From: Burkholderia sp. SRS-W-2-2016 | Lineage (GTDB): Bacteria > Pseudomonadota > Gammaproteobacteria > Burkholderiales > Burkholderiaceae | DNA: 64,000 bases | Assembly (NCBI RefSeq): GCF_001931485.1 | Contig: NZ_MSDV01000019.1 | Span: forward strand, 372,001-436,000 | Reading direction: 5' to 3' | Shown: in pieces, positions 46,314 through 57,599 of the stretch | Layout: each line of letters opens with the position of its first letter | Numbering within the stretch: position 1 is the first letter of the stretch | Program-made: the position numbers and the translations under genes | Notes under the pieces: generated by a model | Databases searched by the model: none | Told to the model about the DNA's origin: nothing | What the model saw: the letters and a program-made list of their open reading frames with translations, nothing else

Positions 46314-47300
46314 ATGTCCCAGCCGGCATCAGCAACATTGGACGACGCATGCCGCGTCCACGCCACGCCGCAACGCGAACACATGGTTCACATTCCCGGC
46401 GGCACCTTCCTGATGGGCTCGAACCATCACTATCCCGAGGAAGCCCCCGCGCACAAAGTGCGCGTTGCCGGCTTCCGGATCGACGTTCACGCGGTGACGA
46501 ACGCCGCGTTCGAACGTTTTGTCGCCGCCACCGGCTACGTCACCTGCGCCGAGCGTCCGGCGAATCCCGCCGACTATCCGGGCGCGTTGCCGGAGATGCT
46601 CGAACCGTCGTCGGTGGTGTTCGAGAGGCCAGCGCGGCGGGTCGATTTGCGCAATCACTACAACTGGTGGGTGTATCTGCGCGGCGCCGACTGGCGCCAT
46701 CCGCGCGGGCCCGGCAGTTCGCTCGAAGGTCTCGCGGAGCACCCGGTCGTCCACGTGGCCTATGAGGATGCCGAAGCATATGCGCGCTGGGCCGGCAAGC
46801 AACTGCCCACCGAGGCCGAGTGGGAATTCGCCGCGCGCGGCGGGCTCGACGGCGCGGAATTCGTTTGGGGCAACGAACTGAATCCGGACGGCAAACAGAT
46901 GGCCAATACGTGGCAGGGCGAATTCCCGTGGCAGAACCTGCTGGAAGACGGCTACGAATGGACCGCGCCGGTGGGCTCGTTCGCGCCGAACGGCTACGGA
47001 CTGTACGACATGGCCGGCAATGTCTGGGAGTGGACCTGCGACTGGTATCAGGACCACGGCAAGATCGTAAGGGCCTGTTGCACGCTCGACAATCCGCGCG
47101 GCGGCTCGCGCGAGGCGAGCGTGGATGCGCGCAACCCGCAAGTGCGGATTGCGCGCAAGGTGATGAAGGGCGGATCGTACCTGTGCGCGCCGAACTACTG
47201 CCGACGCTACCGCCCCGCCGCGCGAATGGCGCAGCCGCTCGATACGTCCACCTGTCACGTGGGTTTTCGTTGTGTCGTTCGCGATGACGCGAGCGGCTGA
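46314..47300 (+). CDS. Formylglycine-generating enzyme (FGE/SUMF1) family
   Basis: 328-aa enzyme that oxidises the active-site Cys of type I sulfatases to formylglycine using O2 and copper. The catalytic thiol pair is C291 and C296 in GGSYLCAPNYCRRYRPAAR, and the sequence AGNVWEWTCDWY is diagnostic. The N-terminal block IPGGTFLMGS is intact. No signal peptide, so it acts on nascent cytosolic sulfatase, and its substrate gene is the next one. This is strong context for an active pair. Confidence 0.93.
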   Translation: MSQPASATLDDACRVHATPQREHMVHIPGGTFLMGSNHHYPEEAPAHKVRVAGFRIDVHAVTNAAFERFVAATGYVTCAERPANPADYPGALPEMLEPSSVVFERPARRVDLRNHYNWWVYLRGADWRHPRGPGSSLEGLAEHPVVHVAYEDAEAYARWAGKQLPTEAEWEFAARGGLDGAEFVWGNELNPDGKQMANTWQGEFPWQNLLEDGYEWTAPVGSFAPNGYGLYDMAGNVWEWTCDWYQDHGKIVRACCTLDNPRGGSREASVDARNPQVRIARKVMKGGSYLCAPNYCRRYRPAARMAQPLDTSTCHVGFRCVVRDDASG

Positions 47301-47397
47301 ATTCCGGCATCGCAGATGGCCTCGCGCAATCCCGTCGACGCCGGGGTCCGCACAGATCCGCTACCGGCTTCGGTAGCTCTACGCAAAGGAGTGTTCC

Positions 47398-48909
<1,512 letters not shown>

Positions 48910-48995
48910 CGTTCGCGCCGCATGCGTGCGGGCGGCGCTGGCCGGGCGGTGCGGTTGCGAGCACCGTCCGGCACCGCTCATCGTCAGGACTGTTT

Positions 48996-49859
48996 ATGAA
49001 CGCCAAGGCGCTGATTCTCCTCGCGCTGCAGATCGCGATCGCGGGAACGGTATTCACTTATGGCCTGGAGGCGCGCCGCGACGATCTGCTCTACATCGTC
49101 CAGCGGCCGTGGCTGCTGCTGCGCTCGCTGGTCGCGATGCTGGTGCTGATGCCGTTGCTGGTGGTCGGGGCCGTGTACTTTCTCGACCTGCCGCAGCCGA
49201 CGGCCGTCGTGCTGAGTGCGTTGGCGATCTCGCCGGTGCCGCCGCTATTGCCGAAAAAGCACCGTAAAGCCGGCGGGGTCGCGCCTTATGGCCTCGGTCT
49301 GCTGGTCGTGCTGGCACTGGTGTCGATCGTCACGGTGCCGCTCTCGGTCGCGCTGTTCAACTGGCTGTTCGCGCAGCCGCTGGCGGTCGGGCCGGCCGCA
49401 TTGCTGAAAGTCGTGCTGACGATGATCGTCGCGCCGCTGCTGGCCGGGATGCTGCTTGCTCGATTCCTGCCGCGACTGGCGGCGCGACTGCTCACACCGG
49501 TGCGCCGCGTCGCAACGCTGCTGCTGATCGCGGGCGCGCTGCTACTGCTGGCGGGTGCGTGGCGCGCGATCTGGTCCGCGACCGGTCATTGGACGGTGCT
49601 TGCGATCGTGATCTTCGTGCTCGCCGGCTTGCTGACCGGACACTGGCTCGGCGGACCGGAGCGCGAGCACGCATCGGTGCTGGCGCTCTCGAGCGCGTCG
49701 CGACATCCCGCCATCGCGCTGATGATCTCGGCGGCCAACTATCCCGGCGAACAGTTCGCGCCGACGCTCGCGCTGTATCTGATCCTGTGCGCGATGCTGG
49801 CCATTCCGTATGTGAAGTGGCAACACAGCCGTTCGGCGCTGAGTTCCGGCGTCCGCTGA
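48996..49859 (+). CDS. BASS-type (bile acid:sodium symporter family) carrier
   Basis: 287-aa membrane protein with nine to ten helices, resembling the SBF/bile acid:sodium symporter family. The segment LSALAISPVPPLLPKK is a family-like helix break, and RHPAIALMISAANYPGEQF is the other. A natural reading is uptake of a sulfate ester or export of product. Chosen ATG at 48996 follows a purine-rich stretch (CAGGAC). The longer upstream frame overlaps the sulfatase gene and is a shadow. Confidence 0.82.
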   Translation: MNAKALILLALQIAIAGTVFTYGLEARRDDLLYIVQRPWLLLRSLVAMLVLMPLLVVGAVYFLDLPQPTAVVLSALAISPVPPLLPKKHRKAGGVAPYGLGLLVVLALVSIVTVPLSVALFNWLFAQPLAVGPAALLKVVLTMIVAPLLAGMLLARFLPRLAARLLTPVRRVATLLLIAGALLLLAGAWRAIWSATGHWTVLAIVIFVLAGLLTGHWLGGPEREHASVLALSSASRHPAIALMISAANYPGEQFAPTLALYLILCAMLAIPYVKWQHSRSALSSGVR

Positions 49860-49869
49860 AGGTGAGCCC

Positions 49870-50331
49870 ATGACCGACCCGCACGACAAGGATCCGCTAT
49901 TCATTCCGGACACCCATCCCGCGGCACCGGTGCAGCACGACGAGGCGACGCTGCAGACGCGCGCGCGCACCGCGCTGGCGGTCGAACGGACTTTCTTCGC
50001 CGTCGAGCGCACGCTGATGGCGTGGCTGCGCACCTCGCTGTCGATGATCAGTTTCGGCTTCACGCTGGCGAAGTTCTTCGAATACCTGGAGAACCAGCGC
50101 GGCTCGCCGATCGTCGGCCGGTTCGGCGCGACCTGGTCGCCCCGCATGGTCGGCATGGCGATGGTGGTGATCGGCACGGTGGCTTTGCTGAGCGCGGTCC
50201 TCCAGCATCGGCGGCGCGTCAATATCCTGCGCCGCGAAGGGCTCGCGCCGCAGTGGAACCTCGCGTACTGGGTCGGAATCGCGGTCGCCGCGCTCGGCGC
50301 GTTCGCGTTGGGCTCGCTGGTGCTGGACTGA
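49870..50331 (+). CDS. DUF202 (YidH-type) inner-membrane protein
   Basis: 153-aa protein with three helices; the DUF202 signature AVERTFFAVERTLMAWLRTSLSM is easy to see. The N-terminal 30 residues are polar. Function is unknown. It starts 10 bases after the carrier gene and is the last gene of the rightward operon, facing the receiver-only regulator. Confidence 0.85.
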   Translation: MTDPHDKDPLFIPDTHPAAPVQHDEATLQTRARTALAVERTFFAVERTLMAWLRTSLSMISFGFTLAKFFEYLENQRGSPIVGRFGATWSPRMVGMAMVVIGTVALLSAVLQHRRRVNILRREGLAPQWNLAYWVGIAVAALGAFALGSLVLD

Positions 50332-50410
50332 AGCGGGATCGACGCGCGCGGGCGCCGCGAATTCATCGAAATTCATCAGAGACGCGTCGCATAGCGGCCG
50401 GCTGCGCGCA

Positions 50411-50788
50411 TCACGGTGATCCGCTCGCCCCGCTCACGCGCGCTATCGCGGCCAGAAGGTCTGTGCCGAGAAAAGGCTTGATGAGTAGCGTTGCGCCTGC
50501 GAATGCCGCAACGGCGACGTGTACCGTCGCGTTGTTGTAGGCGGTGATAAACACGACCGGCGGCCGCTCGCCGGCAAGACTTTCATACAGCGCCGTGCCG
50601 GACACGCCCGGAAGCTGTACGTCCAGCACGAGGCAGCTTGCGTGCTTTGCGCCGTCCGCGGCGAGCAGGGCCTCGGCGCTTTCGAACGCGCGAGTCTGAA
50701 AGCCGGCTACTTTCAGTAGTCGCTGCAACGCGCCTCGCATGCCATCGTCGTCTTCAACCAGCACGACCATCGGTTTGGTATCGCTCAT
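50411..50788 (-). CDS. Receiver-only response regulator
   Basis: 125-aa CheY-like protein: acidic pair in VEDDDG, phosphorylated D56 (LVLDVQLPG), Thr in VFITAYNN and Lys in LIKPF. No output domain follows. The nearest relatives are FixJ/NodW-type receivers. Start at 50788 (MSDTKPMV); the frame is open to a TTG at 50878 but gives a Pro-rich leader. It likely serves as phosphate sink or protein-interaction output for the kinase upstream. Confidence 0.88.
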   Translation of the reverse strand: MSDTKPMVVLVEDDDGMRGALQRLLKVAGFQTRAFESAEALLAADGAKHASCLVLDVQLPGVSGTALYESLAGERPPVVFITAYNNATVHVAVAAFAGATLLIKPFLGTDLLAAIARVSGASGSP

Positions 50789-50910
50789 GGCCAGCCACGG
50801 GGTGATACCTCCAGTGTCGTGCGGGGAACGCGCGGGCGCTATCGGGATGTGGGGCAACGGCGTTGCCCTTCGGGGCAAGTGCCGGGATCGTTGATCTGGA
50901 ACATTGGCGT

Positions 50911-51516
50911 TCAGCGGCTCGCGCGTTCGGAGAACCGCACCAGTTCCGCGAGCGAATGCGCGCCGAATTTACGCATCAGTTCCGCGCGACAGGATTTGAT
51001 GGTTCGTTCGCTCAGTCGCAGATCCGCGGCAATCTGCTTGTTCAGCCTGCCCGCCGTGATCCCGCGCAGCACCACGCATTCGCGGTCGCTGAGGGCGACC
51101 GCGTCGTACGGCAGTGTGGTGTGCGGTTCAGGCGCGGGATCGTGGCCGGCGAGCGCGCTCTCTATCGCGGCGAACAGTGCTTGCGCGTCGATCGGCTTCA
51201 ACAGGAAATCGCTTGCGCCCGATTTCATCGCCAGCACGGTTTTGGGGATATCCTGGTAGGCGCTGATGAAGACAATGGGAGTGGCATCGCCGCGGCGATG
51301 CAGTGCGTGCTGCAGTTCGAGTCCATTGGGCCCAGGCAGCTCCACATCGAGCACGATGCAACCCGGCAATGGAATCGGCTCGGCCACCAGAAATTCGCCC
51401 GCGCTCGCATACGCATACACCCGATACCCGGCAATCCTCAATAGACGCGACAAGGCGGTACGCATGCTCTCGTCGTCGTCGACTATATGGATGACCGCCT
51501 CGGCAAGTTCGCTCAC
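50911..51516 (-). CDS. FixJ/NarL-type response regulator with LuxR HTH
   Basis: 201-aa DNA-binding regulator: receiver at 7-118 with D57 (IVLDVELPG) and K107 (LLKPID), then a LuxR-type HTH at about 140-195 (LSDRECVVLRGITAGRLNKQIAADLRLSERT). Activation likely depends on the adjacent kinase. It probably controls the convergent sulfatase operon. Confidence 0.9.
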   Translation of the reverse strand: MSELAEAVIHIVDDDESMRTALSRLLRIAGYRVYAYASAGEFLVAEPIPLPGCIVLDVELPGPNGLELQHALHRRGDATPIVFISAYQDIPKTVLAMKSGASDFLLKPIDAQALFAAIESALAGHDPAPEPHTTLPYDAVALSDRECVVLRGITAGRLNKQIAADLRLSERTIKSCRAELMRKFGAHSLAELVRFSERASR

Positions 51517-51697
51517 GTGTCAACTCCTCGTATCCCGATGCTCGCACTGCGCCGCGCGATGCGTGCGCGGCCGTGTGCGCTGAAATTCGATGAATTTATT
51601 GTCGTCAAGCCAACGTGCTTCAACTAATACCACAAGCTTTCTGGCTCCGGTGTGTCTGTTTGGAGGATCTTCCGTTGCCCGCGGCAAGCGGGCGGAA

Positions 51698-53596
51698 CTA
51701 CGTCGGGCCCGCCGCGGAAGATGCCGGCGCGGTGCGCAGGCTGCTCCCCGAGGCCGACGGTAGCCACACCGCGAAGGTGCTGCCGCCGCCGCAACGCGGC
51801 TCGACGGAGATCTTGCCGTCGTGACTCGCGACGATCGTGCGCACGATCGACAGCCCCAGTCCCATCCCCTGCGCTTTGGTCGTGTAAAAGGAATCGAACA
51901 GTTTCGAGCGCACGTCGTCGCGGATTCCAGTACCACGATCGGCGACCGTGAGTTCGACCCCGTCGTTGGTGGGGCGCGTCGCAATGGTCAGCAGCCGAAG
52001 CGGCTCCGCGGTGTTTGCCATCGCATCCATTGCGTTGACGGCCAGATTCAGTAGCACCTGCTGAAGTTGCACCCGATCGCCGACGACTTCGGGACCGTGG
52101 CGATTCAGATCGGTCTCGATCGCGATGCGGCGGCGCCGCGCTTCCGGCGCCAACAGCACGAGCGTCTCCTCGACGGTGGTATTCAGATCGAGTCGCACGA
52201 ATTCGATCGGATGCTTTTTCAGCAATGCGCGCAGGCGGTGCACGACCTGATTGGCGCGCAATGCGTCGCGCCGCACGTCCGCGAGAATCTGCTGCAGCTC
52301 GCCGACTTCGGGCTTGTGCTGTTCGAGAATCAGGCCCGCCGCGTCGGCATTGCTGAGGATCGCGCCGAGCGGTTGGCCCACTTCGTGCGCAATCGATGCG
52401 CTCAGTTCGCCGGCCGACGCGATGCGTGCCGCGCGTGCCAGTTCGTTCGCGCGCAGCGCCGCGGCCTCTTCGGCGCTATATCTTTTGCGGCGCTGCCAGA
52501 GCAGCGCGGCGATGGTCAACGCTTGCAGCAGCAACACCGCGACAGTGACGACGACCGCCCACCGATATTGATTCCACAGCGAAGGCGAAACGTTGATCTG
52601 TTCGCAAGCGACGGGTATCAGACCGGCGTTGATCCCCAGTCGGTCGATCTGTGCGCGGTCCACGACGCAGCGTGAGCCGAGTTTCGGCAGTGTTGCGCCG
52701 TGGGCGTCGACCTTGCCGAGCAGGATCGCAGCCGCGAGTTCGCCGACCCGCCGGCCGTTGTCCTCGTAATTGATCACCGCGCCGCCGGCAATGCCGTGCG
52801 ACAGGTAGGTCGGAAACCAGCCGTAGATCGGCGCGTTCGACGCTCGCGCCATTGGAGCGACCGCTTCAAAAGGAAAAAAGGTCCGGCCGTCGCGGTCACG
52901 GTACATCGTCGTGTAGAGAACAGCCGTGGACGCGGGATCGAGCGTGGCAAGCCGCTGCTGCAAGTCTTGCAGCGGAAGACCCGTCCAGAGCTCTACGGTC
53001 CAGTTCCTGGCTTTTCGCGCAACGGCGGTGTCCTTCGCGAGTTGCGCGGTGAATGCGTCGAAGGTGCCGCTGCCGGCCACCACCACGAGTCGCGTCGCGC
53101 GAGGTTGCAGTGCTTCGGCCAGAGCGAGCGTGCCATCCACGTCGTAGTGCCAGGGGACATAGGCAAACTCCGGCGGCAGGCGTTCAACGCGGCTTTCGTC
53201 GATGCTCGTTATCAGAATCGGGACATTGGGCCAGATCGCGTCGTGATAGCGTTTTGTGAACTCGAGAGCAAAGTCCGAAATGCCGATGACGATATCGATC
53301 CGCTTACGCTCGTACTTTTTCCGCAGCAACGCCAGAAACTGCGCCATCAGATCGGCGTCGTCGAAACGCAGTTCGTCGAGCGAATCGGTATAGAACTCGA
53401 CGCCGTCCGGTGCTACGGCGGTGAGCGCACTGCGCAGTGCAAGGATCTGGGCAATAACGGCCGGCTGGGTCGTGTCGGCGCCCGGGAGTATGACGACACG
53501 CCATCGATCCCCGGCCGCGGCGCAGGTCGACACGAGTAGAAGAAGCAGAGCCAGCCGACACACGGGTCGAGCCAACGAATATCTGCCATATGCCAC
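51698..53596 (-). CDS. Sensor histidine kinase with ABC-binding-protein-like sensor domain
   Basis: 632-aa kinase. Signal peptide 1-28, periplasmic binding-protein-like domain (about 33-330, two lobes of the ABC_sub_bind/ribose-type fold, with C310 and C331 near its end), one TM helix (345-367), a short linker, HisKA with phospho-acceptor H404 (SASIAHEVGQPL) and HATPase (N box LNLAVNAMDAM, G1 box DRGTGI, G2 box GLGLSIV). No PAS or HAMP domain. It heads a leftward three-gene system with two response regulators; I infer that it senses a ligand of the sulfatase region. Confidence 0.9.
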   Translation of the reverse strand: MAYGRYSLARPVCRLALLLLLVSTCAAAGDRWRVVILPGADTTQPAVIAQILALRSALTAVAPDGVEFYTDSLDELRFDDADLMAQFLALLRKKYERKRIDIVIGISDFALEFTKRYHDAIWPNVPILITSIDESRVERLPPEFAYVPWHYDVDGTLALAEALQPRATRLVVVAGSGTFDAFTAQLAKDTAVARKARNWTVELWTGLPLQDLQQRLATLDPASTAVLYTTMYRDRDGRTFFPFEAVAPMARASNAPIYGWFPTYLSHGIAGGAVINYEDNGRRVGELAAAILLGKVDAHGATLPKLGSRCVVDRAQIDRLGINAGLIPVACEQINVSPSLWNQYRWAVVVTVAVLLLQALTIAALLWQRRKRYSAEEAAALRANELARAARIASAGELSASIAHEVGQPLGAILSNADAAGLILEQHKPEVGELQQILADVRRDALRANQVVHRLRALLKKHPIEFVRLDLNTTVEETLVLLAPEARRRRIAIETDLNRHGPEVVGDRVQLQQVLLNLAVNAMDAMANTAEPLRLLTIATRPTNDGVELTVADRGTGIRDDVRSKLFDSFYTTKAQGMGLGLSIVRTIVASHDGKISVEPRCGGGSTFAVWLPSASGSSLRTAPASSAAGPT

Positions 53597-53673
53597 GGCC
53601 AGGCCCTAACTCGTGAATATGGCAAAAATTAATATCACCGAAGATTAGTCTTGTCTACTAATCAACAAATTAA

Positions 53674-54684
53674 TCAAGCCTCCAATGCCAATGTCGCAAA
53701 CGTCGCCAGCCAATGCTCTCCCATATAATCGCCGGCCACATGCGGCAATGCGCTTTGCAAATGAAGCTCGGCCGCATCGAGCAATACCTTCGCACGAATA
53801 TCGCCCGCAGGCAGCGCCCGCGAGAGTGACCTTTGACACCACGCGCGGCTCAGATTCAAGCCGTTCAGATGCGCGATCTTGCCGTCGCTGCGATCGCTGA
53901 CGGTGACCGGCGTGAACAACGTCGCCGGCTGTTTCGCGCCGAGGTTCGGCAGAAAGCGCCCGAACCAGTCCGTGAATTGCGCGGGCGGCAGCACGCGCCG
54001 CATCAACTCCGCTTCCATCAGCGACGGCGACAGAAACTCGTCCCCGGCCGGCTCCCACGCCTGACACGCGACGTCATCGAGAAACCATCGCTCAGCAGTG
54101 TTGACGATCAACGCATCGAGCGAAGTGCGCGAAGTCTGCCGCGCGAAATCGAGTGTCAGCGAAAGCGCGAACGCCATATTGAAATGCGTGCCGACACGCA
54201 GCGGATAAGTCGCCTTCGGTAAGAATTCCTCGAAGCGTTCGACAAACGCATCGGTCAGCGGCGCGAATGCTTTTACCCAGCGCGCGGCCTCGGAGATCTT
54301 CAGCGCTTGCAACTGCCCGCTCAGCGCGAGCAGCCATGCCCAACCGTACGGGCGCTCGAAGCCGCGATTGTGCGGCAGATCGAGATACGCGCGCTCGCCG
54401 GCCACGTTCGCATCGGTAATATGTTCGTCGACCACCGCGACGATGCGCGCGGCTTCGGGCAGATCGGGAAAACGTTCGAGCAGATGCAGGATCAGCCAGT
54501 ACCCATGCACGCATGAATGCCAGTCGTAGCTGCCGTAGAAGATCGGGTGCAACGCGCGCGGCCCTTGCACGTCCTGCGGACCGGCGAGCGAGTGCGTGAG
54601 CTTGTTCGGATATTCGCGCGTCAGATGCGCGAGCGCGAGGTTGGCGAATTTCGACGCGTATTCGCGGGTGAGCAGGGTGGTCAT
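53674..54684 (-). CDS. DUF2891 family protein
   Basis: 336-aa cytosolic protein of the DUF2891 family, with an (alpha/alpha)-barrel-like composition similar to sugar epimerases and terpene cyclase-like folds. Conserved block: PIFYGSYDWHSCVHGYWLILHLL, with later YLDLPHNRGFERPYGWAW and GTHFNMAFALSL. No enzymatic activity is known to me for the family. Start at 54684 is the family start; the ORF extends upstream to 54774 without matching. Confidence 0.82.
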   Translation of the reverse strand: MTTLLTREYASKFANLALAHLTREYPNKLTHSLAGPQDVQGPRALHPIFYGSYDWHSCVHGYWLILHLLERFPDLPEAARIVAVVDEHITDANVAGERAYLDLPHNRGFERPYGWAWLLALSGQLQALKISEAARWVKAFAPLTDAFVERFEEFLPKATYPLRVGTHFNMAFALSLTLDFARQTSRTSLDALIVNTAERWFLDDVACQAWEPAGDEFLSPSLMEAELMRRVLPPAQFTDWFGRFLPNLGAKQPATLFTPVTVSDRSDGKIAHLNGLNLSRAWCQRSLSRALPAGDIRAKVLLDAAELHLQSALPHVAGDYMGEHWLATFATLALEA

Positions 54685-54816
54685 CGGCAGATCCTCGCAA
54701 GCGGAAAGCAAATAGAAAGCAGGAGGGAAGCAAACGGAACGACAGTATGGTGCCGGCGCGCGGTAACAGCGCAAGTAATAGAACAGGCAACAGGATAGTA
54801 AAGCGCGCGCATCAGG

Positions 54817-55734
54817 CTATCCGGCATCCGCCCCCGCCGCCGTCAACAAGCGCAACTGTTCCAGCAGCTTCACCGCCGGACTCGGCAGAATCCCCTGGCG
54901 GCGCCGAAACGCGGTCAGCGTGCGCCGCCCGACCACCCCCGGCACCGCCAGCGTATCGAACACGCCGGCCTTGCTCTCGGTCACATACATCGTCGAGGCC
55001 ATCCAGCTCAGAAAGCCCGAGCGCGCAACGAGACTCTTGAGCGTCGTCACCGACCGCGTCTCGACCACGATATTCGGCAGTCCCAACCCGCGCTCGGCGA
55101 ACACGCTCTGCATATGCTCGAACGGGCCGGTGCCGCGCGGCGGAATCGCCCAGCGTTCGTTCATCGTATCGGCGAGCGTGAGATCGGGCTTGGCGCGCAG
55201 CGGATGATCGAGCGCGGCCACCACGTAGCTCGCGTCTTCCCAGCGGCAATCGGTGATCGCGGTGATCTCCTCGGTATCGGGCATGGCCCGGCTGAGCGCG
55301 AGATCGATCTCGCGCTTGACGAGCGCATCGGCGAGCCGATCCCACACGCCCTCGATGATCTCCACGCGCAGATTCGGCCACTTGTCGAGCACGCCGCTGA
55401 CCGCGAGCGGCAGCACGAGGCTCGCGATGCTGCCCACCGCGCCGACCCGGATCGTGCCGCGCGCGAGCCCGCGCATCGCGTCGATTTCCTCGCGCGCCTG
55501 TTCGGCCTCGCGTTGCAGCAGGATCGCGTGCGGCAGCAGCGCCTCGCCGACCGCGGTCAGATGCATGCCGCGCGAGTGCCGCTCGAACAGCGGCGCGCCG
55601 ACCTGTTCCTCGAGCCGGCGGATGGTCCGGCTCAGCGCCGGCTGGGTGATGTGCAGCGCGTCCGCGGCCCGCCCAAGGCTGCCGCTCGCGACGATCGTCG
55701 CGAACGCCTGCAATTGCTGGAGGTTGTAAGTCAT
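54817..55734 (-). CDS. LysR-family regulator of the benzoylformate genes
   Basis: 305-aa LysR protein: HTH at 4-63 (GSLGRAADALHITQPALSRTIRRLE), effector domain about 90-295. It is transcribed divergently from the mdlC-type gene, only 105 bases apart, the usual arrangement for a LysR activator and its target. It probably responds to mandelate, benzoylformate or a related aromatic acid. Confidence 0.9.
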   Translation of the reverse strand: MTYNLQQLQAFATIVASGSLGRAADALHITQPALSRTIRRLEEQVGAPLFERHSRGMHLTAVGEALLPHAILLQREAEQAREEIDAMRGLARGTIRVGAVGSIASLVLPLAVSGVLDKWPNLRVEIIEGVWDRLADALVKREIDLALSRAMPDTEEITAITDCRWEDASYVVAALDHPLRAKPDLTLADTMNERWAIPPRGTGPFEHMQSVFAERGLGLPNIVVETRSVTTLKSLVARSGFLSWMASTMYVTESKAGVFDTLAVPGVVGRRTLTAFRRRQGILPSPAVKLLEQLRLLTAAGADAG

Positions 55735-55839
55735 GCCGAAAGGTAATGCCTTTTTGCGGATTCGGCAATTTTCGGTTACCCCTAGGCGACCAGATAATCA
55801 CCCATCGAATTCAGGCGCTCACAAGACAGGAGACACCAC

Positions 55840-57507
55840 ATGACAGGCAGCGCGCCGCAACAGAATCAGACGCAAGCAGTCGAATCCCGCCCGCAGGCAG
55901 GCAGCCCGGGCAACGCGCCATGGACCGTGCGCGACGCGGTCATCGACTTCGCGCGCCGCGTCGGCATGACGTCGATCTTCGCGAACCCCGGCTCGACCGA
56001 ACTGCCGATGTTCCGCGATTTCCCCACGGATTTCCGCTACGTGCTCGGCTTGCAGGAAGCGGTGGTGGTCGGCATGGCCGACGGCTACGCGCAGGCCACC
56101 GGCAACGCGGCGCTGATCAATCTGCACTCGGCGGCCGGCGTCGGCAACGCGATGGGCAACATCTTCACCGCGTTTCGCAATCGCACGCCGCTGGTCGTCA
56201 CCGCCGGTCAGCAGGCCCGCTCGATCCTGCCGTACGACCCGTTCCTCGCCGCGACCCAGGCGAGCGAACTGCCGAAGCCCTATGTGAAATGGAGTATCGA
56301 GCCGGCGCGCGCGCAGGACGTGCCGCTGGCGATCGCGCGCGCCTATGCGATCGCGATGCAGGAGCCGCGCGGCCCGGTGTTCGTGTCGATTCCCGCCGAC
56401 GACTGGGATCAGCCGGCCGAGCGGGTGGCCGAGCGCGAGGTTTCGCACGTGACGCGTCCCGATCCGGCGATGCTCGAGCGCATCGGCGCGTTGCTCGACG
56501 CGTGCGAGCGGCCGGCGTTCGTGGTCGGCGGCGCGGTCGATCGCGCGGATGCGGCGGATGAAGTCGTGCGGCTCGCCGAGCGTCATCGCGCGCGGGTCTA
56601 CGTCGCGCCGATGACCGGGCGTTGCAGTTTTCCGGAAACGCATCGGCTATTCGCGGGTTTCCTGCCGGCGATGCGCGAGCGCATCGTCGAACTGCTCGGC
56701 GCGCATGACGCGATCTTCGCGATCGGCGCGCCGGCGTTCACCTATCACGTCGAAGGCAACGGGCCGCACGTGCCGCCGGGCGCGCAGCTGTGTCAGCTGA
56801 TCGACGATCCCGCGGTCGCGTCGTGGACGCCGCAAGGCCTCGTCGCGGTCGGCAATGTGCGCTTCGGCGTGCAGGACCTGCTCGCGCGCGCCGCGCCCGC
56901 CGAACGGGCGTTGCCGGCGCCGCGCGAGGTGCCGCCGCGCGCGCTGCCGCCGGTGGCCGGCGAGCGGATGTCGGTCGCGTTCGCGTTGCAGACGCTCACC
57001 GAAGTGCGCGATCCCGACGGCATCGTCGTCGAGGAAGCGCCGAGTTCGCGGCCGGTGATGCAACGCTATCTGCCGATCCCGCGCGCCGGCAAGTTCCTGA
57101 CGATGGACAGCGGCGGCCTCGGCTACGGGATGCCGGCCGCGGTCGGCGTCGCGCTCGCGCGGCCCGGCGAGCGGGTGATCGCGCTGATCGGCGACGGCTC
57201 CAGCATGTACTCGATCCAGGCGATCTGGAGCGCCGCGCAGATGCGCCTGCCGATTACCTTCGTGATCCTGAACAACACGCGCTACGCGGCGTTGCAGGAC
57301 TTCGCGCCGGTGTTCGGTTTCGGTCCGCACGAGCCGGTGCAGGGCACCGATCTGCCGGGGCTCGACTTCGTGACGATCGCCGCGGGGATGGGCTGCCCTG
57401 GCGTGCGCGTCGACGCTGCGGCTAAACTCGCCGACGCGTTGCGCGACGCGCTCGCGGCCGGGACTTTGCACAATGGCCCGACGCTGGTCGAGGTGGTCGT
57501 CGCGTAA
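55840..57507 (+). CDS. mdlC: Benzoylformate decarboxylase
   Basis: 555-aa thiamine-diphosphate enzyme that decarboxylates benzoylformate to benzaldehyde. Active-site residues of the Pseudomonas putida enzyme have counterparts: S52 (NPGSTE), E73 (GLQEAVV), H96 (LHSAAG) and H303 (FTYHVEG). The C-terminal ThDP motif starts at GDGSSMYS and ends at VILNN. N-terminal 25 residues are an extra extension. First gene of a catabolic operon; the downstream dehydrogenase would take benzaldehyde to benzoate. Confidence 0.9.
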   Translation: MTGSAPQQNQTQAVESRPQAGSPGNAPWTVRDAVIDFARRVGMTSIFANPGSTELPMFRDFPTDFRYVLGLQEAVVVGMADGYAQATGNAALINLHSAAGVGNAMGNIFTAFRNRTPLVVTAGQQARSILPYDPFLAATQASELPKPYVKWSIEPARAQDVPLAIARAYAIAMQEPRGPVFVSIPADDWDQPAERVAEREVSHVTRPDPAMLERIGALLDACERPAFVVGGAVDRADAADEVVRLAERHRARVYVAPMTGRCSFPETHRLFAGFLPAMRERIVELLGAHDAIFAIGAPAFTYHVEGNGPHVPPGAQLCQLIDDPAVASWTPQGLVAVGNVRFGVQDLLARAAPAERALPAPREVPPRALPPVAGERMSVAFALQTLTEVRDPDGIVVEEAPSSRPVMQRYLPIPRAGKFLTMDSGGLGYGMPAAVGVALARPGERVIALIGDGSSMYSIQAIWSAAQMRLPITFVILNNTRYAALQDFAPVFGFGPHEPVQGTDLPGLDFVTIAAGMGCPGVRVDAAAKLADALRDALAAGTLHNGPTLVEVVVA

Positions 57508-57599
57508 CGGGCAGCGCCTCGCGCGCAATTTCCGACAACGTTAGATGGAAGCGCGGCCGGTGCCACGGCACCCGCTGCGCCCGACAAAGGACACACACG

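Noticed and set aside
55735..55839. Possible LysR T-N11-A box in the mdlC promoter
   Set aside because: Several weak matches are possible and none is a good palindrome, so I do not assign one.
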